Assembly: GCF_019599185.1 (NCBI RefSeq) | Contig: NZ_JAIEUL010000008.1 | Location: 95,544 to 159,543, forward strand | Length of the DNA: 64,000 nucleotides | DNA from: Cryobacterium inferilacus | GTDB taxonomy: Bacteria > Actinomycetota > Actinomycetes > Actinomycetales > Microbacteriaceae | Direction of reading: 5' to 3' | Shown: positions 45,506 to 55,431 of the stretch, one piece after another | How the letters are laid out: each line of letters begins with the position of its first letter | Position numbering within the stretch: position 1 is the stretch's first letter | The notes under the pieces: model-generated | The model's input: only the letters and a program-made list of their open reading frames with translations | Databases searched by the model: none | What the model was told of the DNA's origin: nothing | Position numbers and translations under genes: made by a program

Positions 45506-46807
45506 TCAGGCGAACAGCGGCGCGCCCACGTAGGAGCCCTGGGCTGCCCCAGGCGGGACCGCGAACAGTGCGGAGCCGACATGCCTGATGTACTCGTTGA
45601 GGGCGTCGTGGCGGGCCAGGTTCAGTTGCACCGCCGTGAACGTGGCCGGGGTGCGCTGGAAACTGATGAAGAACAGCCCGGCGTCGAGCCGGCCGAGGGC
45701 ATCGTTCCCGTCGACGAAATTGTAGCCCCGGCGCAGCATCCGCACGCCGTCGTTCTGGCCGGGATGCGCCAGCCGCACGTGCGCGGCGGTGCCGATCAAC
45801 GGCTCGTCGGCGCGGCCGGCGAGCTCGAAGTCGGGTCCGGTGAACTCGGTGCCGCCGGACAACGGCGCCCCCTCGCCCTTGTTGCGCCCGATCACGGTCT
45901 CCTGTTCGCGCAGGCTCGTGCGGTCCCAGGTCTCGATGGTCATGCGGATGCGCCTGGCCACGAGATACGAGCCGCCCGCCAGCCAGGCCTGGCCGTCGTC
46001 TGAACCCACCCAGAGGTGCTCGGTCAGTGCTGCCGGCTCCTCGGCCTTGATGTTGGCCGTGCCGTCCTTGAACCCGAACAGGTTGCGCGGCGTGGCCTGG
46101 CTGGTGCTCGTCGACGAGGTGCGGCCGAAGCCCAGCTGCGACCAGCGGATGGCGGCGCGCCCGAAGGCGATGCGGGAGAGGTTGCGGATGGCGTGCACGG
46201 CCACCTGCGGGTCATCGGCGCAGGCCTGGATGCACAGGTCGCCGCCGCTTCTGCCGTCGTCGAGCATGTCGCCGGGGAAGTGCGGCAGGTCCACCAGTTC
46301 CGCCGGTCGCCTCGCGGCCAGGCCGAATCTGTCTACGCCGGCCGTGGTTTGGAAGAGGCTGGGCCCGAACCCGAATGTGATGGTGAGGCCGGTCGGCGGC
46401 AGGCCGAGGGCCTCACCGGTGTCTTCTGGCGGGGCGTCGTATGGCCCGTTGACCGAGCCGTACTCGCCGACGTCCTTGCCCGCGGTCATCAGGGCGGCCG
46501 CTGCGCTCCAGTCCCGCAGCAGTTCGATGAGCTCGGCCCGGCTGGTTCCGTCGGCGACGTCGAACGCGGCAAAGTGCAGCCGGTCCTGCGCCGGGGTGAC
46601 GATACCGGCCTGGTGGGTGGCGTAGAAGGGGTACACCGCGCCGGCGTTTGTGCCGGCAGCCGGCGCTGTGACGGCCAGCGCCGCCCTGTCGCCGGCGATG
46701 CCCAGCCCGAGCCCGGCCACCCCCGCCCCGGCCAGTCCGAGCAGGCCGCGGCGGGAGAGGCCGCGGGGGGCGTGCGCATCCGGTGCGTGGGCGGGGGAGT
46801 CGGTCAT
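45506..46807 (-). CDS. efeB: Deferrochelatase/peroxidase EfeB (Dyp-type)
   Basis: This 433-residue haem peroxidase of the DyP family has a Tat signal (LSRRGLLGLAGAGVAGLGLG with the twin Arg). The catalytic GFKDGT motif is present and the haem-binding His is in HVRLAHPGQND. It is exported folded and removes iron from haem or oxidises ferrous iron for the efe uptake system. Last gene of efeUOB, 14 bases after efeO. Confidence 0.93.
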   Translation of the reverse strand: MTDSPAHAPDAHAPRGLSRRGLLGLAGAGVAGLGLGIAGDRAALAVTAPAAGTNAGAVYPFYATHQAGIVTPAQDRLHFAAFDVADGTSRAELIELLRDWSAAAALMTAGKDVGEYGSVNGPYDAPPEDTGEALGLPPTGLTITFGFGPSLFQTTAGVDRFGLAARRPAELVDLPHFPGDMLDDGRSGGDLCIQACADDPQVAVHAIRNLSRIAFGRAAIRWSQLGFGRTSSTSTSQATPRNLFGFKDGTANIKAEEPAALTEHLWVGSDDGQAWLAGGSYLVARRIRMTIETWDRTSLREQETVIGRNKGEGAPLSGGTEFTGPDFELAGRADEPLIGTAAHVRLAHPGQNDGVRMLRRGYNFVDGNDALGRLDAGLFFISFQRTPATFTAVQLNLARHDALNEYIRHVGSALFAVPPGAAQGSYVGAPLFA

Positions 46808-46820
46808 GGTGTTTCTTTCG

Positions 46821-47990
46821 TTAGAGCACGAGCGTGGCGGTCAGCTGGTTCAGCGGCTCACCGAGGGCGTTGACCTGGTCGGCGAAGGCCTTGACCTCGG
46901 CCGGGCTGAGCGCGGTGTACAGGGTGAAGCCGTCACCGACCCGCTGGGCGTCGAGCAGGGACTGCAGGGCGGCGAACTCGGCGTCGAGGTCGGCGGCCAG
47001 CTCGGCATCCTCCTCGAGCAGGATGTCGCGGACGCCGGAGTAGAGCACCTGCGCGCCGTCGATGTTGGCCTGGAAATCCCAGAGGTCGGTGTGCGACCAG
47101 AACTCCTCCTCGCCGGTGACCTTGCCCGTGGCCACCTCGTCGAGCAGCCCGATGGCGCCGTTGGTCTGCTGGGCCAGGGTGAAGTCCAGCTCCTGCACCT
47201 TCTCGTTCAGGGTCTCGGTGTCTGAAACGAGCAGCCCGGACAGGTTCTCGCGCTGCTCTGGTGTGTACGCCGCGAACCCGGCCTCGGCGTCGGCCGGCCA
47301 GAGGTCCTTCTCGATGGCGTGCCAGCCGGTCCAGGCCTGGCCCTCCTCGAGGTCGGCCTCGCGCAGGTCCAGCTGCGGGTCGAGGTCGCCGAAGGATTCG
47401 GCGACGGTCTCCACGCGTTCCCAGTGCGCCCGGGTGGGGGCGTAGAGGGCGCGGGCGGTGTCGTCGTCGCCGGCCAGGTAGGCGTCGGCGAAGGCCTGGG
47501 TGCCGGTGACCAGCTGCGCCACCTGGTCACGCACATAGGCGGCATAGTTCGTGTTCGCGACCTCCACCTGGGCGTCGAGGTCGGCATCCACCACGACGTC
47601 GTCACCGGAGTCGGTGACCGTGAACGCGGTCTTGTCGATGCCGTCGCCGACCATGCCCGGCTTGCAGGTGGTCAGGTAGTTTCCGGCGGGGAGCTGCACG
47701 ACGAGGTCGCGGCTGAGTCCAGGGCCGATGTTCTCGACCTCGCCGACGATGCGCAGGCCGTCTTCGGCGAGCAGGTAGAACTCGGTGACCTGGTCGCCGG
47801 AGTTCGTGACCGTGAAGCTGAGGTTGCCCGACGGTGCCTCGGCGGCGGAGAGGGTGCAGGCATCCGCGCTGCTGTCCACCGTGAGGGCGCCGTTGGGTGA
47901 GTCGGACCCGGTGGCGTTGGCGACGCATCCGGTGAGGGCCAACAGGCCGGCGGCCGTGACGGCGACGAGGGGAAGGAGGCGGGCGCGCAT
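46821..47990 (-). CDS. efeO: Iron-uptake lipoprotein EfeO
   Basis: This 389-residue lipoprotein has a signal MRARLLPLVAVTAAGLLALT with lipobox GC at residue 22. An N-terminal cupredoxin-like domain (about 40-150) is followed by a peptidase-M75 (imelysin-like) domain. The iron-binding HWxRVE motif is visible as RAHWERVETVAESFGD, and WTGWHAIEKDLWP also fits the family. It binds iron outside the membrane and delivers it to EfeU. Middle gene of the operon, between efeU and efeB. Confidence 0.94.
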   Translation of the reverse strand: MRARLLPLVAVTAAGLLALTGCVANATGSDSPNGALTVDSSADACTLSAAEAPSGNLSFTVTNSGDQVTEFYLLAEDGLRIVGEVENIGPGLSRDLVVQLPAGNYLTTCKPGMVGDGIDKTAFTVTDSGDDVVVDADLDAQVEVANTNYAAYVRDQVAQLVTGTQAFADAYLAGDDDTARALYAPTRAHWERVETVAESFGDLDPQLDLREADLEEGQAWTGWHAIEKDLWPADAEAGFAAYTPEQRENLSGLLVSDTETLNEKVQELDFTLAQQTNGAIGLLDEVATGKVTGEEEFWSHTDLWDFQANIDGAQVLYSGVRDILLEEDAELAADLDAEFAALQSLLDAQRVGDGFTLYTALSPAEVKAFADQVNALGEPLNQLTATLVL

Positions 47991-48019
47991 AGGTGTCCTT
48001 AGAGGGGTGGGGTGTGGGG

Positions 48020-48871
48020 TCAGTGGGCGGCGACCGCTGGCGCGGCCTGGCGGGGAGCGGCAGCGGGTCGGCCCCGGCGGCTCATGACGATGAAGAGGGT
48101 GAGCGTGGGCACCACGTAGGCGATCCAGACGAACAACTCCAGCCAGGTCGTGGCGGGGGAGAAATTGAGGGTGCCCTTGAGCAGGGTGCCGTACCAGCTG
48201 TCCGGGGGGATCGCGGCGGTCACGTTGAAGGCGAGCGCGTTGAGTCCTGGCAGGATGCCGGCCTCCTGCAGGTCGTGCACCCCGTATGACAGCACGCCGG
48301 CGGCGACGATGATCAGGATGGCGCCGGTCCAGGTGAAGAACCGGCTGAGGTTGATTCTGAGCATGCCGGCGTAGATCAGAGCGCCCAGGCCGACGGCGGT
48401 GAGGATGCCCAGACTTGCCCCGATCAGCGGCATCGTGGTCTGCCCGGTCGCCTGTACGGCCGCCCAGATGAACAGGGCCGTCTCGATGCCCTCCCGGCCG
48501 ACCGCGAGGAAGGCGACGAGCACGAGACCCATCCCCGTGCCCACCAGGTGTTTGTCGATGCTGCCGTGCAGGTGCCCCTTGAGGTCTGTGGCGGTGCGCA
48601 GCATCCAGAAGACCATCCAGGTCACGAAACCGGTGGCGATGATCGAGAGCAACCCGCCGATGGTCTCCTGGGCGGCAAAACTGAGCCCGTGGGTGCCGAA
48701 GGTGAGGACGGCGCCGAGCGTCAGAGCCAGCAGCACGGCTAGTCCCACTCCGGCCCAGATGCGGGGGAGCACGTCGCGGCGGCCGATCTTGACCACGTAG
48801 GCGATCAGGATGGTGACGATCAGGGCCGCTTCAAGGCCTTCACGCAGGCCGATCAGGTAGTTTGCGAGCAC
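48020..48871 (-). CDS. efeU: Iron permease EfeU (FTR1 family)
   Basis: This 283-residue integral membrane protein has seven spans. The two REGLE/REGIE motifs are seen: [19 protein letters not shown] near the start and [19 protein letters not shown] in the middle, the iron-binding pair typical of FTR1-type permeases. It starts at a GTG. It is the first gene of efeUOB and moves ferric iron inward. An iron-box-like palindrome lies 90 bases upstream. Confidence 0.95.
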   Translation of the reverse strand: MLANYLIGLREGLEAALIVTILIAYVVKIGRRDVLPRIWAGVGLAVLLALTLGAVLTFGTHGLSFAAQETIGGLLSIIATGFVTWMVFWMLRTATDLKGHLHGSIDKHLVGTGMGLVLVAFLAVGREGIETALFIWAAVQATGQTTMPLIGASLGILTAVGLGALIYAGMLRINLSRFFTWTGAILIIVAAGVLSYGVHDLQEAGILPGLNALAFNVTAAIPPDSWYGTLLKGTLNFSPATTWLELFVWIAYVVPTLTLFIVMSRRGRPAAAPRQAAPAVAAH

Positions 48872-48960
48872 GGTTCTTCCCGGTTGTGGGTGAGGGTGGG
48901 GGGTCGCGGGAGCGTGGGGTCGGCTCGGCGCTGGCCCAGGGCACTACGACCACGGGCATC

Positions 48961-48979
48961 GTTGGTAAGGCTAACCTTA
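48961..48979. promoter_or_regulatory. DtxR/IdeR iron box upstream of efeU
   Basis: GTTGGTAAGGCTAACCTTA is close to the known DtxR/IdeR operator TTAGGTTAGGCTAACCTAA, with GGCTAACCT fully conserved. It lies 90 bases before the efeU start, so iron-dependent repression of the operon is expected. Confidence 0.8.
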
Positions 48980-49094
48980 CCCGCCCACTGTACGTTCGTT
49001 GCCCGGATGTGTCCAGCTAAGATTTGTCAGGGATCCGCCGCCGCCCCGCCGGTCTGCGTCACCACCCGCTCGTTCGCGTTACTCAGGAGTTTCC

Positions 49095-50063
49095 ATGGTC
49101 ATGTCAGGTTCCGGCGAACGAGTGGTCTTCATCCTCGATGCCCCCGGTGACGAATCGCTCCTCACCGGCGGCACGATCGCCAGGCTCCTCGACGACGGAG
49201 CCAGTGTGACCGTGCTGTTCGGTACGACGGATGCGGCCGAAGCGGACGCGGCATCCGTCACGCAGGCCCGCACTACGCTCGGTGAACCGGACGCGGGGCA
49301 GTGGCGGGTGCTCTCCGGTGAACCGGACCCCGTCGCGAGCCGCGCCACCCTCGGGTCCGCCCTCGCCGAGACGCAGGCGACCGCCGTCGTGACCGCGGCC
49401 ACCGACCCGGTGCTGCGGCAGGCGGCGATCGATGCCGCCGATGACAACGGGGTGCCGGTCTTCGTCAGCTCCCGGGTGTTCGCCGCCGACGGCCAGCGGG
49501 TCACGGCCATCGACGTGAGCGATCAGCTCGACCGCAAGCTCGGCGCGCTCGGCGCATACGCCCACCGTTGGCTCGTTGACGGTCGGGTCGTACGTCTCGC
49601 CGACGGGGGAGAGGTGCAGGTGAGCGGTTCGGAGTCGTTCGTCCGCCCCGCCCCACCGACCAGGGTGGCGCACCCGGCGGAGGCGCCGACGGTGGCGACC
49701 CGTCTGGTCAGCGCCGTGGTCGCGTTGGCCGCCGGCGCGCTCTTCGCCGTTCTGGGCACCGTGGCCCACCAGACCACCGTCGAGCTGGGCTCGGTGACCG
49801 TACCGGTCGGGCTGGTGCTGTCCCTGATCGCCGCCAGCACCCTGCTGGTGGGACTGCGCCTGGTGGTGCACGACCGTCTCGTGGTGCTGGCCGCGGCGAT
49901 CGGCATGCTGGCCACGGTCTTCCTGCTCTCCCTGCGCAGCACCGGCGGGTCGGTGCTGGTGCCCGCCGGTGTGCTGGGAACGGTCTGGACCATGGCGCCC
50001 GCCCTCGTCGCCGCTGTGGTCATCGCCTGGCCCCGAATACCGGCCCGCCGGTCGAACGCGTAG
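49095..50063 (+). CDS. Degenerate PIG-L (MshB-like) domain fused to a membrane domain
   Basis: This 322-residue protein starts at the ATG at 49095 after AGGAGT. Residues about 1-180 follow the MshB/PIG-L deacetylase layout, but the metal motif usually read as AHPDDE is here DAPGDESLLTGGTIARLL. The His and first Asp are lost. The typical AHRxQV-like tail is GALGAYAHRWLVDG. Four hydrophobic spans (about 205-310, DUF6113-like) follow. It probably lost mycothiol deacetylase activity. The neighbourhood (fdxA and dapC downstream) is that of mshB in other Actinobacteria. Confidence 0.7.
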   Translation: MVMSGSGERVVFILDAPGDESLLTGGTIARLLDDGASVTVLFGTTDAAEADAASVTQARTTLGEPDAGQWRVLSGEPDPVASRATLGSALAETQATAVVTAATDPVLRQAAIDAADDNGVPVFVSSRVFAADGQRVTAIDVSDQLDRKLGALGAYAHRWLVDGRVVRLADGGEVQVSGSESFVRPAPPTRVAHPAEAPTVATRLVSAVVALAAGALFAVLGTVAHQTTVELGSVTVPVGLVLSLIAASTLLVGLRLVVHDRLVVLAAAIGMLATVFLLSLRSTGGSVLVPAGVLGTVWTMAPALVAAVVIAWPRIPARRSNA

Positions 50064-50099
50064 ACTGATACCTCTGTTCGTGAAGGGAATTCCGCCACT

Positions 50100-50423
50100 G
50101 TGACGTATGTCATCGCTCTGCCCTGTGTGGACGTCAAGGATCGTGCTTGCGTCGACGAATGCCCGGTCGACTGCATTTACGAGGGTGAACGCTCCCTCTA
50201 CATCCACCCGGACGAGTGTGTCGACTGCGGAGCGTGCGAACCGGTCTGCCCGGTCGAGGCGATCTACTACGAAGACGACCTGCCGGAGCAGTGGGCGGAC
50301 TACTACAAGGCCAACGTGGAGTTCTTCGACGACATCGGCTCGCCCGGTGGGGCCGCCAAGGTGGGCGTCATCGCCAAGGACCACCCGGTGATCTCGGTGC
50401 TCCCGCCCCAGGTTCAGCACTAG
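50100..50423 (+). CDS. fdxA: Ferredoxin, 7Fe type
   Basis: This 107-residue protein starts from GTG. The cluster motifs are [20 protein letters not shown] (3Fe/4Fe binding) and [20 protein letters not shown]. The C-terminal stretch [20 protein letters not shown] marks the long actinobacterial FdxA. It carries electrons in redox reactions. It sits just before dapC, the conserved actinobacterial order. Confidence 0.95.
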   Translation: MTYVIALPCVDVKDRACVDECPVDCIYEGERSLYIHPDECVDCGACEPVCPVEAIYYEDDLPEQWADYYKANVEFFDDIGSPGGAAKVGVIAKDHPVISVLPPQVQH

Positions 50424-50426
50424 CGC

Positions 50427-51539
50427 GTGCTTAAGCCGCTCCCGGACTACCCGTGGGATGCGATGCTGCCGTTCGCGCAGCAGGCCAGGGCCCACGCTGA
50501 CGGCATCGTCGATCTCTCCATCGGCTCGCCTGTCGACGCCACCCCGCCCGTCGTGCAGGCCGCCCTGGCGTCGGCCACGGATGCGCACGCCTACCCGCAG
50601 ACCACCGGCACGCCTGGGCTGCAGCACGCCATCATCGACTGGTACGCCCGCCGCCGCGGGGTCACCGGACTGAGCGAGAAGAACGTGCTGCCCACCATCG
50701 GCTCCAAGGAGCTGGTGGCGCTGCTGCCGTTCATGATCGGCGTGGGCGAGGGCGACACCGTCGTGCACCCGCGCGCCGCATACCCCACCTACGCGATCGG
50801 TGCCGCCATGGCCGGCGCGGACGCGTTCGGCTCGGACGATCCCGCCGAGTGGCCAGAGTCAACCCGGCTGATCTGGCTGAACAGTCCGGGCAACCCCGAC
50901 GGCCGGGTGCTCGACGTCGAGTTCCTCCGCACCGCCGTGGCCCGCGCCAGGGAGCTGGGCGCCGTGATCGTCAACGACGAGTGCTATGCCGAACTCGGCT
51001 GGGACGCCCCTTGGGACAGGGAGCCGATCCCCAGCATCCTCGACCCGCGCGTCACCGACGGTGACACCGACAACATCGTGGCGATCTACTCGCTGAGCAA
51101 GCAGTCCAACATGGCCGGCTACCGCGGCGCCTTCGCCGCCGGCTGCGGCGACGTGCTGGGCCGTCTGCTCACCGTGCGCAAGCACGCTGGCCTGATGCTG
51201 CCCGCCCCGTTGCAGGCCGCCATGGTGGCCGCCCTGGGCGACGACGAGCACGTGCGGGTGCAGCGGGACCGTTATCTGGCCCGCCGCCGGGTGCTCCTGC
51301 CGGCGCTGATCGCCGCGGGCTTCACCATCGAGAACAGCGAGGCCGGGCTCTACCTCTGGGCCACCGCCGGCGTCGACGCCTGGGATTCCATCCGACGGCT
51401 CGCCGAACTCGGCATCCTGGCCGGCCCCGGCCCGTTCTACGGCGACTTCTACCCCCAGCACGTGCGGTTCTCCCTCACTGCCTCCGACGAACGCATCACC
51501 GCGGCCGCCGACCGGCTGCGGGCATCCGTCACGGCGTAG
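50427..51539 (+). CDS. dapC: Succinyldiaminopimelate transaminase
   Basis: This 370-residue class I/II aminotransferase starts from a GTG 3 bases after fdxA. PLP features: substrate site DLSIGSPVDATPP, SNPG-like LNSPGNPDGRVLD, NDECYAELGW, and the PLP Lys in YSLSKQSNMAGYRGAF. It makes N-succinyl-LL-2,6-diaminoheptanedioate in lysine/diaminopimelate synthesis. dapD and dapE lie about 2-3 kb further on, so the pathway is clustered here. Confidence 0.93.
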   Translation: MLKPLPDYPWDAMLPFAQQARAHADGIVDLSIGSPVDATPPVVQAALASATDAHAYPQTTGTPGLQHAIIDWYARRRGVTGLSEKNVLPTIGSKELVALLPFMIGVGEGDTVVHPRAAYPTYAIGAAMAGADAFGSDDPAEWPESTRLIWLNSPGNPDGRVLDVEFLRTAVARARELGAVIVNDECYAELGWDAPWDREPIPSILDPRVTDGDTDNIVAIYSLSKQSNMAGYRGAFAAGCGDVLGRLLTVRKHAGLMLPAPLQAAMVAALGDDEHVRVQRDRYLARRRVLLPALIAAGFTIENSEAGLYLWATAGVDAWDSIRRLAELGILAGPGPFYGDFYPQHVRFSLTASDERITAAADRLRASVTA

Positions 51540-51904
51540 CCCGTACCGGCCCGGCTCGGCTCGCCGCCACCGGCCCGGCCGTGCCCCCAGTCCGGGCTTC
51601 GCCCGCTCGCGCTGCATAACTCCTGCAGCTTGCCCCGCGGGTGGGCGACGGATGCCGGAATGACGCGGGAGTCCACCTCCGCGGCGGGGATTCTGCAGGA
51701 GTTATGCTCCCACCGGGGCCGCCGGCGGCCGCGGATCGGCTGTGCTCTAGTGCCAATGGACTCTGGCCGAAATTGGCGGATGCAACAGTATGCCCCTCGG
51801 CAGAATAGGCTGTACGCGGGTTATCGTTGCCAAGCACCACGAGCGTGCTGCGGCGGACCGCCATAGACCAACAGCCGAAAGGCTTTGAAATCCAGGGAGG
51901 CGCC
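51540..51904. other. Intergenic region between dapC and gltA
   Basis: This region contains the inverted-repeat element 51614-51707 and the leader of gltA, with GGAGG at 51896. No gene was found. A promoter was not resolved confidently. Confidence 0.5.
51614..51707. repeat. 94-bp element with perfect 15-bp inverted ends
   Basis: GCATAACTCCTGCAG (51614-51628) is the exact reverse complement of CTGCAGGAGTTATGC (51693-51707), and GC-rich arms (CCCCGC against GCGGGG) extend the pairing with a one-base offset. It has no coding capacity. It could be a mobile non-autonomous element, a REP-like unit or a large RNA hairpin. Confidence 0.75.
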
Positions 51905-53245
<1,341 letters not shown>

Positions 53246-53253
53246 CAGCGGAT

Positions 53254-53291
53254 GCGAAAAAGCCCCTTCCCACCGGGAAGGGGCTTTTCGC
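53254..53291. terminator. Bidirectional terminator between gltA and dapD
   Basis: AAAAGCCCCTTCCC pairs with GGGAAGGGGCTTTT around ACC, with A-rich and T-rich sides, so it works in both directions for the convergent genes. Confidence 0.93.
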
Positions 53292-53303
53292 TTGTGCCGG
53301 CCG

Positions 53304-54299
53304 CTACGCGTGCAGGGCAGCGTTTAGGACGATGCCGGCCTGGCGGGGCAGAACCTCGACCGCGCCGGTGAGCGAGTTGCGGCGGAACAGCAGGTTCGGC
53401 ACCCCGGAGAGGTCCTTGGCCTTGGCCGTGCGCTGGGCGCCGTCGGCGGGCTGCGCGGCATCCAGCAGCACCACCTTCGTGCCGGCGGTGACGTACAGGC
53501 CGGCCTCGACCACGGAGTCGTCGCCGATGGAGATGCCGATGCCGGAGTTGGCGCCGAGCAGCGCGCGCTGCCCGATCGTGACCCGCTGGGTGCCGCCGCC
53601 GGACAGCGTGCCCATGATCGATGCGCCGCCGCCGATGTCGGAGCCGTCACCGACCACGACTCCCTGCGACACCCGGCCCTCGACCATCGAGACGCCGAGG
53701 GTGCCGGCGTTGAAGTTGACGAAGCCCTCGTGCATGACGGTGGTGCCGGGGGAGAGGTAGGCGCCCAGGCGCACCCGGGAGGCGTCGGCGATGCGCACCC
53801 GCTCAGGGGAGACGTAGTTGAGCAGCGGCGGGAACTTGTCCAGGCCGGTGGCGGTGATGCCGTGGCGCTGCAGGGCGGGCCGCAGCCGGTCGAAGTCGGC
53901 GGGCAGCACCGGTCCGGCGTTGGTCCAGACCACGTTGGGCAGGTGAGCGAAGATGCCGTCGAGGTTGATGCTGTTGGGCTTGACGAGCAGGTGCGAGAGC
54001 AGGTGCAGCCGCAGGTAGGCATCCGAGGTGCCGGCCGGTGCGGCCTGCAGGTCGATCTCGACGGTGACGGCCTCGAGGCGCACGTTGCGTCGGGCGTCGG
54101 GCCCCGCGGCCTCTTCCAGCTCGGTGGGCACGATCCAGCGGTCACGATCGGCGGGCAGCGAGCCCAGCTTGGGCGCCGGGTACCAGGTGTCGAGCACGGT
54201 GCCGTCGCCGGCGATCGTGGCCAGTCCGTACCCCCAGGCGTGGGTTGAGGCCGAAGCGGCGGAGTCTGACAGGGGTTCGGGGGGAAGCGCGGTGACCAT
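53304..54299 (-). CDS. dapD: Tetrahydrodipicolinate N-succinyltransferase
   Basis: This 331-residue enzyme of the actinobacterial DapD type has an N-terminal domain followed by a left-handed beta helix: [60 protein letters not shown] and [17 protein letters not shown]. It succinylates tetrahydrodipicolinate in lysine/diaminopimelate synthesis. It is divergent from dapE with 17 bases between the starts. Confidence 0.95.
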   Translation of the reverse strand: MVTALPPEPLSDSAASASTHAWGYGLATIAGDGTVLDTWYPAPKLGSLPADRDRWIVPTELEEAAGPDARRNVRLEAVTVEIDLQAAPAGTSDAYLRLHLLSHLLVKPNSINLDGIFAHLPNVVWTNAGPVLPADFDRLRPALQRHGITATGLDKFPPLLNYVSPERVRIADASRVRLGAYLSPGTTVMHEGFVNFNAGTLGVSMVEGRVSQGVVVGDGSDIGGGASIMGTLSGGGTQRVTIGQRALLGANSGIGISIGDDSVVEAGLYVTAGTKVVLLDAAQPADGAQRTAKAKDLSGVPNLLFRRNSLTGAVEVLPRQAGIVLNAALHA

Positions 54300-54316
54300 G
54301 GCTCTAGATTAGTAGG

Positions 54317-55429
54317 GTGCCTTCAGAGAGAACGATAGACCCGTCCGTTCCCGCCCTCGACCTGACCGTGGGGTCGATCGAGCTCACCCGCGCCCTCTGC
54401 GACGTGGAGTCGGTCTCCGGCAACGAGACCCCGCTCGCCGACGCCATCGAGACCGCCCTGGCCGGCTGCGCGCACCTCGAGCTGATTCGTGACGGTGACA
54501 CCATCGTGGCGCGCACCAACCTGGGTCGCGCCCAGCGGGTGGTGATCGCCGGGCACATCGACACCGTGCCGGTGAACGAGAACCTGCCCACCCGGTTCGA
54601 AACCGAGGATGGCGTCGACTACCTCTGGGGGCGCGGCACGACGGACATGAAGGCCGGCGTGGCCGTGCAGCTCAAGCTCGCCGCCGAGCTCGCCGACACC
54701 AGCGTCGACGTGACCTGGATGTGGTACGACCACGAGGAGGTCAATGCCTCCCTCAACGGCCTCGGCCGGCTCGCCGGCAACCGGCCCGACCTGTTCCAGG
54801 GTGACTTCGCCATCCTGGGCGAACCGAGCAACAGCCAGGTCGAGGGCGGCTGCAACGGCAACGTGCGCATCGAGGTGCGCACCTTCGGCAAACGGGCGCA
54901 CTCCGCCCGCGCCTGGGTCGGCGAGAACGCCATCCACAAGGCCGCCCCGATCCTCGACATCCTCGCGGCGTACACACCCCTCGAGGTTGAGGTGGAGGGT
55001 CTGGTCTACCGGGAAGGCCTGAACGCCGTGGGCATCAGCGGGGGCATCGCCGGCAACGTCATCCCCGACGAGTGCATGGTGCACGTGAACTACCGGTTCG
55101 CGCCCAGCCGCACCGCCGCAGAGGCGGTGGCGCACCTGGAGGAGCTCTTCGCCGGTTTCGACATCACCGTCGTCGACCTCGCCGAGGGCGCCCGCCCCGG
55201 CCTGGACGCCCCGCTGGCGCTCAAGTTCCTCGAGGCCGTTGGCGCTGAGCCCCGCCCCAAGTACGGCTGGACCGATGTGGCCCGGTTCTCGGCCCTGGGC
55301 ATCCCGGCCGTCAACTACGGTCCGGGTGACCCGCTCAAGGCGCACGCCGACGACGAGCGGGTGGCGCTGACCCAGATCACCGACTGCGAGGATGCCCTGC
55401 GCGCCTGGCTGACCGCACCCATCGACTGA
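54317..55429 (+). CDS. dapE: Succinyl-diaminopimelate desuccinylase
   Basis: This 370-residue M20 peptidase-family enzyme starts from GTG at 54317. The metal and catalytic motifs are VIAGHIDTVPVNENLP, LWGRGTTDMKAGVAVQLKL and YDHEEVNASLNGL, with the late RFSALGIPAVNYGPGDP His region (GDPLKAHADDERV). It removes succinate from N-succinyl-LL-diaminopimelate. Divergent from dapD, so the two acyl-transfer and de-acylation steps share a regulatory region. Confidence 0.94.
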   Translation: MPSERTIDPSVPALDLTVGSIELTRALCDVESVSGNETPLADAIETALAGCAHLELIRDGDTIVARTNLGRAQRVVIAGHIDTVPVNENLPTRFETEDGVDYLWGRGTTDMKAGVAVQLKLAAELADTSVDVTWMWYDHEEVNASLNGLGRLAGNRPDLFQGDFAILGEPSNSQVEGGCNGNVRIEVRTFGKRAHSARAWVGENAIHKAAPILDILAAYTPLEVEVEGLVYREGLNAVGISGGIAGNVIPDECMVHVNYRFAPSRTAAEAVAHLEELFAGFDITVVDLAEGARPGLDAPLALKFLEAVGAEPRPKYGWTDVARFSALGIPAVNYGPGDPLKAHADDERVALTQITDCEDALRAWLTAPID

Positions 55430-55431
55430 GC

